Position numbers and translations under genes: made by a program. A stretch of DNA of 64,000 nucleotides from Mantamonas sphyraenae (lineage: Eukaryota; CRuMs; Mantamonadidae), in NCBI GenBank assembly GCA_026936335.1, contig JAPMXV010000008.1, positions 248,001 through 312,000 on the forward strand, written 5' to 3'. Shown here piece after piece: positions 50,278-60,679 of the stretch. The stretch's first letter is position 1; each line of letters starts with the position of its first letter. A model generated the notes under the pieces. The model saw nothing but the letters and a program-made list of their open reading frames with translations. It was not told where the DNA came from and did no database searches.

Positions 50278-53200
50278 TCAACGCGAGCGAAATGCACGAA
50301 TGCGTCGCAACCGCCGCATTTCTTTGCGGTTGAACGTGTTGGGTACGTGGTCCGACACCTGCGACAACTTTTCTCCCGAACTGGTCATCACAACCAACAT
50401 GTCCATGGCGTGGAGGACGGTGTTGGCGCGTGGATTGATGTACATGTAGCTGTGTTCCAGATGGGAGGGGTGACGCATCATGCCCAGGCACAGGATGTCG
50501 TTGTCCATCATGTCCTCAAACAGATGTTGGTACATGCCGCCGATGTACTCCTTCGGCACGGGGAACTGATACACAAACGACGGATTCACGTCGCGCTCAT
50601 TCACAAGCTCCGGCACAGGTGGCAGGCCGCACACCATCGCTCGCAACAGCGGCAGTGCGTACGGACTGTAGAACGATTGCGCCAGGATCGAATCCAACAC
50701 AGATGCACAGAACACACGCCCACTCGCAAAGTGGGTGTCCATATGATAGTCTGCGTGCCACTGGCTGTTCATCGCGCTGCGCCAGATCTCGTTCCCTCGC
50801 TCAATCAGTCGCTGCTGCTGTGCACCCTGCTTGTCCAAATCCGAAAACGACGACGGCGCCCCGGGCAGCGATGCCCACGGTTCGTCCTTGTTCTCTTCTG
50901 TCAGTGCTTCTTCTTGCATGATCTGTGCGCTGCCCGTCGATCGCAACCTGTTCAGGTACTTGATGTTGCTGCTTTGCACAAGCTCTGCCGTCACAATCGC
51001 GTCCACGTACGGCCGTGACTCAATCGCACGCACCGTAGCAATGCTCGCCGCATCCACAAGAAACTCGTCGCTGGCATGGCTGTTCTTCAGCGTGTTGGCT
51101 AGAATCACCACACGCGACGCACGCCTAATCCCGGCTGCCTCCAGGTCGCTGAACGACGTCGGCTCGCCCTCAACGTAAAACACACGTGGAAACCGCCCGA
51201 TGGTGCGCCACTGTTGTTTGCTCGGCGGGTTCGGACTCAGAATCACAATGGCAGGGAACTCCGGATCGGGCAAGTGCTTCGACCGCAACGCAGCCACAAA
51301 GTGCACAAGACCGTTCACTTTGTCACCAGCTCCGCACACAATCACGTGGTTGGCCACTCCTGTTTTGCGGTCCAGATTGATGTACGACGCATCTGCCAGC
51401 GGCGTGCACTCGCCGTGATCGTTCAAATAGTACTCTCCCGTCAGCGTGTGGCCGTGCACCGCGTCCACATGTTCAAACTCCAGATCGTGCAAGTCATGCA
51501 TGGCGTCCCCGTCAATGTCCCCTTCAATTGTATCCTCTGTCTCGTCATCCGAATCGTCGTCGTCGCTGTCGCTCTGCCTGCGAGTGAGCGAGTCCGGACG
51601 TCGCAGACCAATCTGGCTTGTGCTGCGCACAAACCCACTGTCGTCCGGAATCTCCTGTGCAATGTCGTCGTGGAACGACACGCTGCTGCTCTGCGACTCT
51701 CGCCGTCCCAGGTTCTTCAGGCTGCTCACCAGCTTGTGGTCCGCCTTGCGCGGTCCCGTTGCACGGGTTGATTCAAGCTGCACATCCGAAGTACGTGCCG
51801 CCTTCTCTTGCGGCTCTTCCATCGTACCAGACGGCACCTCATCCTCCTCTTTGTCCTCTTCGTCGTCGGTGTCCTCATCCTCGTCCGCCATACTCGAGTC
51901 TTTCGAATAGAACGAATCCTGGCGCGCGGCCTCCCGCGTCCTTTCCTGCACAATCCCAATCAGCTCTCCAATCTCAGAGCCCATCTTGGTGCGTCGGGAC
52001 GCCGTCGACGGGGAGCCTGAGCTCGCCAGATCCTGCATCTCCACAGACGTGCTGTTGATGGAATGTGTCAGACTCGGCGCGTGGCTACGGCTCCTTCGCA
52101 TGCCCTTGACCGTCGCAGGCTCAGCATCGCCAAGCATGCCTGCACTCGTTCGCAACTCTGCAGATCCTCGTCCTTCGCTTGCGCTGCTGCGGCGGCTGCC
52201 ACTCCTGCTCTCACCTCCCAAACTGCCGCTGACGCTGTTGCTGCGGCGCAGCGTCGGCTGTGTATCGATGGACATGGTGCGGCGCTGCACCATGCCCGAC
52301 TTGACGTTGCTGCTCATCGTCGCCGTGGAAAGGGAGCGCTTCAGGGACGAGGGTTTGAAGCGAACCTGCTCCACCGCTGGCAGATCTGCAACCGCCTCGC
52401 TGCTGGGTGCAATGAAGAAGCCACGGTCTCCCTCTTGGATCACATACTGCTTGCCCGGAAATACCATCAGCACAGAGGCGCCGTCGTACAAATGGGTCTC
52501 CAGACCCAGGAACGTAACTTCGTGCTTGCCGTACACAAAGTTGGCTGCCTCGCCAAAGGTACGCCCGACAAACTTGGACAGATCGGATGCGTAGATTTCG
52601 TGTGAGCAGCCGTACGCATACTCTTGCTGCCACAAGGGCATCTGTTCGTGCTGCGAGGAGGGCTTGAATCCAAACGTCCGTGCTATGGCCGTAAACAGAG
52701 TGCTAAAGCCGGGACAAACGCAGTTGCGTGCCATGATATTCATGCGCAGCTCTTGGATGCTCAGCGAGCGCTCTACCTTGGCCGCAACCACCAGGTTCTG
52801 CTGGCCCTCCATGCCGTGTACTTGACACAGCACGGGTACGCTCGGCGCATAGTCCTTGACTGCCAGCGAATACAACAGGCTGGCGGCATCCTTTTGCTCC
52901 GTTTTGATGCCGTACTTGTCCGTCAGGATGACAATGCCAGCCGCTGTGGCAGCCTCGGCGCGCTTGAGATCTTCCTGTACCATGGGCGAGCCACGAAGGT
53001 AGGTGACGCGATTCTCGTAGTAAGGGTGCTCCAGCAGCATTTGCGTCTCCACGCTGGGCTTCTGTGACCCTCCCATGATGACCACGTGTGCCTTTTGGTT
53101 CTGGTGCAGCGGGTGGAAAAACTCGCGCAGAAAGTCCTGCAGGCCGTCAAATGTGAGGTCACCTGAGACCACAATGTGACGGTAGCTCTCGTCGCGGTTG

Positions 53201-54197
53201 AAACGGCCGAGATAGGCGGTGTCAATCTGCTGCAGAGTGATGAGTTTAGAGGTTTGAAGGGGCATCAACACAAAGCTGGCGAAAATCATGACCATGATGA
53301 TCATGCGGCCGGCTGTGGACTCCATGGTGATGTCACCGTAGCCTACAGTGCTGATGGTGATGACGACAAAGTACAACGCCTGGTGGTACTCGAGGTAGCC
53401 GTCTTGGCCTGGCACTCGTCCCAGTGCGCTGTTCTCGACGTACTGCAGCATGCCAGCAGTGCACACGATGATAGAGATGATGGTGAGCACAATGATCATG
53501 AGCTGCTTCTGAATGTCGCTTCGGGAAAAGCTGAGGAGGCGATAGGCACGGAGGATGCGCAAGGCGCGCAGGGCTCGCATGGGCTTAAGGAAGGAGTAGG
53601 TGACGGTGGAGTAACCAGCAAGCACGAGAGAGCCAAACACAGGCAGGACAGTGACAAGGTCGACCAACGAGGGCCAGCTGTACAAGAATTGGAGCTTGTC
53701 GCGTGCAAGCCAAAAGTTGAATATGTAGTCGAGGGTGAAGAAGGAGGAGAAGCAGATCTCGACGGTGAAAAACGAGGCCAGCACGTCGGGTTGTTCCGTG
53801 TAGTACAGCTCGATGACGTAGAGGAAGCACGAGGTGAGCGAAAACAAGGCTTGCACAGAGTCCTGCGAGGGTTTTCCGGAGAGGATGCGAGTCAGGAGGG
53901 AGGCCGACAGATATGGGACAGGCAGGAAGGAAGGGGGTCAATCACGGGGCACAGGAGGGACACACGTACCAGGAAGCGACCGAGACGGGAGGTGTCGAGG
54001 TAGATGGAGACCTGTTCGCGGAGAGAGACGTGGGTGTGGCTGGTCTGAGTTCGCGGCGCGAGACACAAGTGCCTGATCAGGCGGCTGAGCATGATCAAGA
54101 GCCAAATGGACAGAGTGGGCACAAGGAGCACGAGGAGGCCCACGAGCCAGTCCTCGCCAGAAACCGATTGCGGAGCTGCGGTGGGTGCGGCACGCAT
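50278..54197 (-). CDS. BK/Slo-type potassium channel alpha subunit without calcium bowl
   Basis: Large-conductance K+ channel of the Slo family. Exon 1 54197-53970 encodes an extracellular N-terminus and an S0-like helix (VGLLVLLVPTLSIWLLIML). After a 107-base intron, exon 2 (53862-50278) starts DSVQALFSLTSCF; total 1,270 residues, human Slo1 about 1,200. S4 is basic (PMRALRALRILRAYRLL), the pore filter is ISTVGYGDITM, and two RCK domains follow (for example HIVVSGDLTFDGLQDFLRE and VANHVIVCGAGDKVNGLVH). A long Ser/Glu/Asp-rich insert separates them (about 51500-52300). Where Slo1 has its Asp-rich calcium bowl after SNIQFLDQ, this protein has SSNIKYLNRLRSTGS with no acidic cluster. Gating is therefore probably not by that site. 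Its ATG is 19 bases from the divergent FkbM gene. Confidence 0.88.
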
Positions 54198-54216
54198 CTG
54201 GAGGCAAACCGAAAAG

Positions 54217-55650
54217 ATGGGTTGGGCCAGAACGCTCGCAGCATGCAGCAGCGTGACTGTGTGTCTGGTGGCCTGTTGGATCACAAGCACAGGTGTGGCA
54301 GGCGTGCAGGCAGGCGAGATCACGGCTGGTGGTGGCATGGACGTGGCGTCGATGACACAAGCGATGCTGGCCGAACCTCGAAACGCACAGGGCGTCGTCG
54401 ACTGGGCGCAGGGCGTGTTGGAAGAATCCCAGCACGCACGCACAAGCGTACAAGGAGAACAACGTCTGGCCGCGGTGCTGAAGGGCAGGTTGGGGCAAGG
54501 AGTGGACGTGGGCAAGGTTCTTGGAACCGCGTTGCAAATGGGCATCCTGCTGGAGCGTGCTGAGCAAGCCCAGGCGGCCATGATTGTGTACCAGGCGTGT
54601 CAAAGACTGGGGCCTTCGGTTGCCATGGTGTATCTGCGGCTGGGATCTGTACTTCAGCAGCAGGGGCGGGCTGAAGAAGCGTTGCGCGAGTTCAACCACG
54701 GCGTGTCACTGGCCAACCGCAACAAAGAATGGCAGCCACCTACGCGCGTGCCCACTGCCGATGCGTCTCCTGTGAACGATAGCACGGCCATTGTGGTTCA
54801 AACCAAGACGAGGCCTGCGTTTGAGATTGCCACTCACCATCCTGCCTTTGACCACTTTGTCAGCAGCGAACTCATTGGCCAGGGCACCTGGGACGTGACC
54901 AAGATCCGTTTGTGGATCAAACTGCTGTCGGACAAGCCGCGTCGAACGGTGGTGGACTGTGGAGCTCACATCGGCTTTTTCAGCTTGTACGCTGCCAGCA
55001 TGGGCCACCGGGTCGTGTCCATTGAACCTGTCGAGAGCAACTGGCGCAAGTTGGAGTACAGTCTGGGACTCAATGCCCCACGCGGATGGGTGGACAATGT
55101 GCAGCTCGTGCGAGCTGCGGCGTCGGAAAAGGCAACTGTGCGCACCATCTTTCGCGACGTCAACAACACAGGCAACAACTTTCTGGACCCGCACTACATC
55201 GGTTCCTTTGAGAAGCAGCTCACAGCGTCGGATTTTGCCAGCGAGCGCATCCAGACCGTGCGCCTGGACGAGGTGGTCAAGGAGGATGTATGGCTCATCA
55301 AGTTTGACATCCAGGGCCATGAAGGCAAGGCCCTGCGAGGCGCCACACGTTTGTTTCAACGTCATCGCGTCTGCTGTATCATTGCCGAGTATTGGCCACA
55401 GGCGCTGCGCAGCGGAGGCGACGATCCCATCCGGTTGCTCGAGAAGATGCACAGGCGCGGATACGTCATCTACAAACAGGCCGACTTTCACCGCGTTGAC
55501 CTTTCCGTACGCACAGCGGCTGCATTGCGCGCAAGGAACCCTGCGCCCATTGGCAAAAGCGATTTTGCTTCGTTCGTCGACTCTCTCACGGGCAAGCAGA
55601 CAGACGTCGTCTTCTGGCTACCCAAGTGCGCAGAATCGAGTGACAAGTGA
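54217..55650 (+). CDS. TPR-containing FkbM-type methyltransferase, secretory
   Basis: SAM-dependent methyltransferase of the FkbM family (O-methylation of sugars or small molecules; substrate unknown). Single exon, 477 residues from the ATG at 54217, which opens a signal peptide (MGWARTLAACSSVTVCLVAC). An open frame further upstream overlaps the divergent channel exon and lacks conservation. Residues about 60-190 contain TPR-like helices (MVYLRLGSVLQQQGRAEEAL). The methyltransferase fold has motif I VVDCGAHIGFFSLYAASMG, acidic loop SIEPVESNWRKLEYS, and RIQTVRLDEVV with VWLIKFDIQGHEGKALRG, the FkbM signature. The end PKCAESSDK is polar. In this family the TPR region usually contacts partners or carrier. 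Confidence 0.88.
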   Translation: MGWARTLAACSSVTVCLVACWITSTGVAGVQAGEITAGGGMDVASMTQAMLAEPRNAQGVVDWAQGVLEESQHARTSVQGEQRLAAVLKGRLGQGVDVGKVLGTALQMGILLERAEQAQAAMIVYQACQRLGPSVAMVYLRLGSVLQQQGRAEEALREFNHGVSLANRNKEWQPPTRVPTADASPVNDSTAIVVQTKTRPAFEIATHHPAFDHFVSSELIGQGTWDVTKIRLWIKLLSDKPRRTVVDCGAHIGFFSLYAASMGHRVVSIEPVESNWRKLEYSLGLNAPRGWVDNVQLVRAAASEKATVRTIFRDVNNTGNNFLDPHYIGSFEKQLTASDFASERIQTVRLDEVVKEDVWLIKFDIQGHEGKALRGATRLFQRHRVCCIIAEYWPQALRSGGDDPIRLLEKMHRRGYVIYKQADFHRVDLSVRTAAALRARNPAPIGKSDFASFVDSLTGKQTDVVFWLPKCAESSDK

Positions 55651-55742
55651 CGTGCGTGTGGTTTGTATGTATGTGTGTGTGTGTGTGCATTTGCATTTTG
55701 CATTTTCTCATTGGGAGCCAAGCTGAAAACAACGGTCGGCTC

Positions 55743-57858
55743 TCAAAGTTCGCCGTAGTCCACTCCGTCCTCGTCGTCACTGTAGGTGGCTTCTTCAGCC
55801 TTTTGCTTGGTGTCCTTGCTGCTGTTGCCGCCCTCTCCTTCCTCGCCTTCGACTTGCAGCATCATGGGCTGCGACACAAAGGTAAAGCCGTCAAAGTTGT
55901 TTGCGCTGCCGAGCTTGTTGGGTGCCACATACGTGTCCTGCACCTCTTCCGAGGTAAACTCGGCGTCAAAGTTGCTGAGATCCTCAGTGTTTTCGGTCTC
56001 GGGCACAAAGGGCGGATCCACCTGCAGGGACATCACCGCGTCCCAATCGATGCCCTGGAAAAATTCGTGGCCACGGATGTCGTGGCTGGCGTCCTCGCCC
56101 ACGCCAAGGCGGGAGGAGTAGTTGCGATCCAGCAGCTGCTCGATGAGCGAGACGGCAGACTCGCTGAGGAAGTTGGGGAACTTGAGCTCCTTGCTGAGGA
56201 TGTTCTCAAAGGTCTTTTCCTCGTTCTTGTGGTAAAACGGCGATTTTCCAACCATCATCTCGTAGAGGAGCACTCCCAGGGCCCAGTAGTCCACCTCGTG
56301 GCCGTACTTCTTGTTGCGCACCAGCTCGGGGCTCATGTACTGCGCCGTTCCGCAAAACGTGCGTGTGCGGTCGCCGATGGGCACGTTTTCCTTGCACATG
56401 CCAAAGTCGGTGAGGCACAGATGGCCATCGCCGCGCAGCAGGATGTTTTCTGGCTTGAGATCACTGTGTGTGTGTGTGTGTGTGGAGTAGGGACGGGGGA
56501 AGGGATGGTGTGAGCGCGGTTGTTGTGACGACGTGCGCGAGGACCACACCCACACGACGTACCGGTAGATGATGTTGCACGAATGCAGGTAGCCGAGTGT
56601 CAGAACAAGCTCGGCGGCGTAAAAACGAACGACATCCTCGGCAAACCGCTTCTGCTGGCGGAGGTGGAAGAAGAGTTCGCCGCCGTTGACAAAGTCCAGC
56701 ACCAGGTAGAGCTTCTCCGGAGTCTGGAAGGAGTAACGGAGTCCCACAATAAAGGGGAAGTTGGCCAGATTCTTCATGATGTTGCGCTCGGCCTTGGTGG
56801 CCTCGACCTGGCCACTCTGAATGACCAACTTCTTGCGGATGACCTTCATGGCGTACAGCTTGCCTGTGTCCTTCTTGCGCACCATCATGACCTTACCAAA
56901 CCCTCCACGACCGATGACACACAGCAGGTCGAAAGAGTCCTTGTCCACCTTTTCGGTGGTTTTGTCGAGGTATTCGATTTTGAGCGTCACGGTTCCGGTG
57001 ACGTCCTGGCTCTTCTTGGTCTTGCCCGCGAGCTTGGTGAGCACCAGCTCCTCCTCGACCTCACGTCCGTGGATGTACTCGCTGAGAAAGACAGAGGCGC
57101 GGCCTGAGAAAGGTGTGGCGGGGCGTCAGCAGCCGGGTGGGGAAAGATCTGGACCCGCGTGGCCACTTTTCTCCATCAACAAGGAGGTTGCTGTGACCAC
57201 TCAGCCACACGGCGGATGGCACAAAGCACCATGAGGCGGGAGTGCAGGGACGAGGGACGGGAAGGGGGGCGCAGCACGGTCGGGACTGGGGGCCGTTGGC
57301 AGGAGAAAGGAAAAGACAAGGGAAGAGGGGAAACGGGAGCTCAGGCTCTTTGGCAGGGCCACCATGGACACAAACATACCCAGATGCGTGTCGCTGAGCA
57401 ACTTCTTGGAGTGGTATACATCAATGTCCAGCTTGGAGGAGGCCGAGTCGTTCGGGATCTCGCTGTGGAGCGTGGGAGAGGGTGTGAACGGGCAGTCGGG
57501 AATGATGGGCGGTGGAGAGAGGGTTGCCTGTCGGATCGAGCGGCGGTGCACAGGCCACAGGCTCACTTACAAGGTGAACTTTTCGTCATACATCGGATTG
57601 ACCGACTTTTTGCAGGTCTGGGTCTTGAACTTGGCATTACCCACAGACACTTCGATGTAGGCGTCGGAAACACCCTTGCTGGCGCCGGCAATGTCGGTTG
57701 CTCGCAACACTGGATCGGAGATGGGAGACAACGAGAGACGTTAGCGCTTCCATGGGATGTATTGTCATTGTCTAATTGTGCCTACCTGTAAGATTCAACA
57801 CTGCGACGATTTCCGCGTCGGCTTTGCCCTTGCCCTTGCTTCCGCTGGACGAGCTCAT
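55743..57858 (-). CDS. AGC kinase with N-terminal C2 domain (Sch9/SGK-like)
   Basis: Ser/Thr kinase of the Akt/SGK/S6K group. Five exons in exact phase: 57858-57786, 57709-57571, 57462-57380, 57103-56563, 56463-55743; 518 residues. Exons 1-3 form a C2 domain (VLRATDIAGASKGVSDAYIE and KSVNPMYDEKF), as in fungal Sch9, rather than the PH domain of Akt. Kinase core: GRGGFGKV P-loop, YAMKVIRKK with the invariant Lys, IIYRDLKPENILL (YRD instead of HRD, typical of AGC), TDFGMC, activation-loop TFCGTAQYMSPEL where Thr is the PDK1 site, and the C-terminal hydrophobic motif NFDGFTFVS. The tail is acidic (DDEDGVDYGEL). A GT microsatellite (56465-56484) sits at the start of the intron in the catalytic loop. 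The MT-A70 stop lies 29 bases upstream on the same strand. Confidence 0.93.
56465..56484. repeat. GT dinucleotide repeat in kinase intron
   Basis: About ten GT units adjoining the acceptor of the intron in the kinase catalytic loop (exon 5 begins at 56463). Confidence 0.85.
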
Positions 57859-57887
57859 TCTGGAGGTTGGAGCCGATGGCGCAAACA

Positions 57888-57938
57888 TCACGATTCAATG
57901 GTCATGGCATCGTCACTGTGTGAACTGCTGCTGCTGGA

Positions 57939-57972
<34 letters not shown>

Positions 57973-59998
57973 CTGGAACTGCTGCTGCTTGAGGTTGAGG
58001 TTGCGGCGCTGTTTGCTCGCGCTTCCAGATCATCCGCGACGCTGATCCATCCGTGGCGTCGCGCACCCTGTTCGGCCCAGCTGAGGACGAGCGTGAAGTC
58101 GGAGATGTCAGTAAGTGTGCATGCGAGACATACCGCACCGTCATTGCTGCCATGGTGCACTCACAGTTCCAAAAAGTGGCAGCCCTGGAAGCTGCCGTCC
58201 GTGGCTCCGTCATACGCACCGGTGGGCAGTAGCGTCTCGATCACATTGAAGATAAAGTCAGGTTTGGCCAAACGCTGGCCATTTTCTGCCAGATGCAACA
58301 ACCGGTGTCAGCCTTCAGGGTGCGTGCAAGATACAAGAGTTCCGACGCTGCAACTCACCTTTGGTGACGTGCACAAAGTCAAAATACAGGTCTGGGTTGC
58401 GCTGGTGCATCAACTCCAGCTTTTCCTTGTCGTTCGGCTTGACCTTGCGGAACACAAGGCAGGTCAGTTTGCTGCGGCGCAGAAACGGGCTCGGGTCCAA
58501 GCGAAACTTGTTGCTGGGAGTCAGGTGAACCCAACAGATGTTTTCCACGTATTTGTAGCCCCAGCTGTTCAAGACGTTCATCACTTCCGAAATCAGTGTT
58601 TTTGGAGTCCAGATGAACATGAAGCCCTTTTCCATGATCTCGTCGAGACCGAGATGGTTCAGATCCCGTGGTTGGATGTACCCAGGGTCGTTCTCGTGAC
58701 CTTCCACAGCCCAGGGCGGGTCCAACAGCACGGCTTGCAAGCGCAGGTCACGGTACTGGGCGAAATCTGTACGGCAGTGGGAGGCGGCGAGCGAATGAGC
58801 AATGGGAGGTCCCAGAGAGTGCAGGTGAGGCTGGCAATGGTGGACAGCAAACTGACTGTGTTGCATAATGTGTGTGTGGAGGTAGGGCGACGATGCAGGG
58901 TCCGGGTTCAAGAAATCACCGTAAGCCTTGACTGTGGGCGCCCAGCTCAAGGGCACCGGATTGGGGATGCGAGTGTACACGGGCATAGTGGGGTCCACCA
59001 TTTTGACTCGCTTCTTGAGGGAAAACACGTTGCCCTGTGTGTCTGTGTGCTCCGCGAGCACGAGGCGTGTCCTCGGCGCACGTCCACCTCCACTGCTCTT
59101 GCTTGATGAACCTGTACACCCCGCACACCACGGGTGGATGTCAGCACGCTTGTTGACCAACAACGCCCTCGGGCACACACAGCCAACGTACTCTTGCGCT
59201 CGCGCGGCTTGCGCGCCTTGTCCGCTTTGAGTGACTTTTTCCGAGCCCGCTCGGCGAAATCGAACCACTGCTCAAATTCGTCGAAATAATCAACACTCTG
59301 TTCATCCTCGCTGTCGAGCAGGCCACGCCAAGGGCGGAGTGAGTGACGCGCATATGGAGAGGCGAAGATCGTCGAGTTGGCACTCACCTGTCCTGGAAGT
59401 CCTCGCCAAACCGATGCAAATCTCGCACAGCAGCATCCCGTCGAGCGTCTTGGACATTTCCAGCTCGCCGTACAGCTCCCGTTCCATCTCGATGGCTGTG
59501 GGCAGGGCAAGGGTGAGGACGGATTTTTGGCGCGAAAACCAAAGCATGGCGCGGTGCACGTACTACTTTGTTCTACCACGGCCTGCTTGACAGTGAATGC
59601 AGAGGTCATCTTGAATAGCTCGAGCTGCTGCTGTTCAGTGAGGGGTTGTTCATGACCGGATGCCTCGGCTGAGCTGGTGTGTTCTGGCGCGCTGCTGCTG
59701 CTTGCGCGGCTGTCCTCGCTCTGGATCTGCTCCAGGTACTCAAACTTGCGCATGATGCTTTCAACCGTCTCCTCATCCTCAGCGTACCCAAGATACATGG
59801 ACGCACTGCGTGCCGGTGGAGCCACAGGGGCGTATTTTGGATCAGTTTGTTGTGGATCAGCGCTGTTCGCCACAAAACGGCGCAAAGGGCAGAGCAAACC
59901 TACCTGGGAATCTTTTGCCGCCCGCCATTGTTGTTACGGCGGATCTTGCGTGTGGCTTGGCTACGTTGGGATGTCTTTCGCTTGGATGTGCGAGTCAT
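57888..59998 (-). CDS. MT-A70 family N6-adenine methyltransferase (DPPW)
   Basis: SAM-dependent adenine-N6 methyltransferase of the MT-A70 family. Eight exons in exact phase: 59998-59904, 59862-59564, 59487-59388, 59310-59192, 59111-58920, 58766-58359, 58285-58165, 58080-57888; 508 residues. Exon 3's acceptor is chosen by phase. The N-terminus is basic (MTRTSKRKTSQRSQATRK), nuclear-localisation-like. An acidic helical segment follows (YFDEFEQWFDFAERARKK). The catalytic DPPW sits in AVLLDPPWAVEGHENDPGY; further on are FMFIWTPKTLISEVMNVL, YVENICWVHLTPSNKF and, late, GCHFLELWAEQGARRHGWI. It is not METTL3 (whose motif lies in a different context) nor METTL14 (EPPL). Affinity to the ciliate/fungal AMT/MTA DNA methyltransferases is possible. 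The tail is a Ser/Asn run made of AGC repeats. Confidence 0.87.
57925..57988. repeat. CTG trinucleotide repeat (serine tract of the MT-A70 protein)
   Basis: CTG-rich imperfect run on the plus strand, read as AGC and related Ser codons in the C-terminus of the methyltransferase. Confidence 0.9.
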
Positions 59999-60043
59999 GG
60001 CTTTGGCAGGGGTTCAGCTGGCTCAGCTAGGGTCTCAAAACAT

Positions 60044-60049
60044 TTTATT
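60044..60049 (-). terminator. AATAAA polyadenylation signal for BBIP1
   Basis: TTTATT on the plus strand reads AATAAA on the minus strand, about 90 bases after the BBIP1 stop and before the MT-A70 start. Confidence 0.5.
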
Positions 60050-60139
60050 GCCAAAGATGGCACCTTGGCTGCCAATTGGAACCTCCACGCACACATTCGT
60101 CCCCGGCACGAGCATGGTGATCGGCTCACACGCGTGTTT

Positions 60140-60546
60140 TCACCAGCCTTGCTCGTCTGCCATCTGGTTCAACTTTTCGATCGCCTGCTTTTGCTGATCC
60201 TCGATCTTCTGAAGCGTCATTGACTGAGGGCAGGGCATTTGCAGCCATCCATGCGCCGATTTCCAATGGTCAGCAGACGCAAGGACGGTACGTGAAAGGC
60301 GTGGGCGGGTAAAAACGAACGCCTTGTGCGCGCGAAACGCACACCTCGCGCGGCGCAGCATTGGGGTTGCAAAAGGCCCAGGGCACATTCACTCACCTTG
60401 ATGGGCATCAATTTGGGCTTGCACAGCACCTCGTTGGTCACTGTCTGCTCCCAGTACACGACGCCGGCCTTGGGCATGACCTCCTGCAGCTCGTCGTTGC
60501 TCTGCGTCCACACATTGGCCATGGATGATTGTGTCAGCTTGCTCAT
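60140..60546 (-). CDS. BBIP1: BBIP1/BBS18, smallest subunit of the BBSome
   Basis: Tiny core component of the BBSome, the coat that moves membrane proteins into cilia. Two exons, 60546-60397 and 60223-60140, 77 residues (human 92 or fewer by isoform). Match: ELQEVMPKAGVVYWEQTV, the near-invariant VLCKPKLMPIK, and after the intron SMTLQKIEDQQKQAIEKL, as in the animal proteins. The Met at 60546 gives MSKLTQSSMANVWTQSND; the next Met is eight residues later, which would remove part of the leader. Too small and split to be seen from frame length alone. It implies a cilium-bearing organism, in agreement with IQCH. Divergent from the OCA2-like gene by 133 bases. Confidence 0.9.
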
Positions 60547-60679
60547 TCCATCGATTCACATGTCCTTCGACCAACGACCCCTCCACAGCCCTCTGGTGGC
60601 CCATTTCCACGTACCTTGCCACTCATGCTCACAAACGGTCTGCGCAACGTGTGGCGGCGCCGGTGCATCCAGCTCTTGA

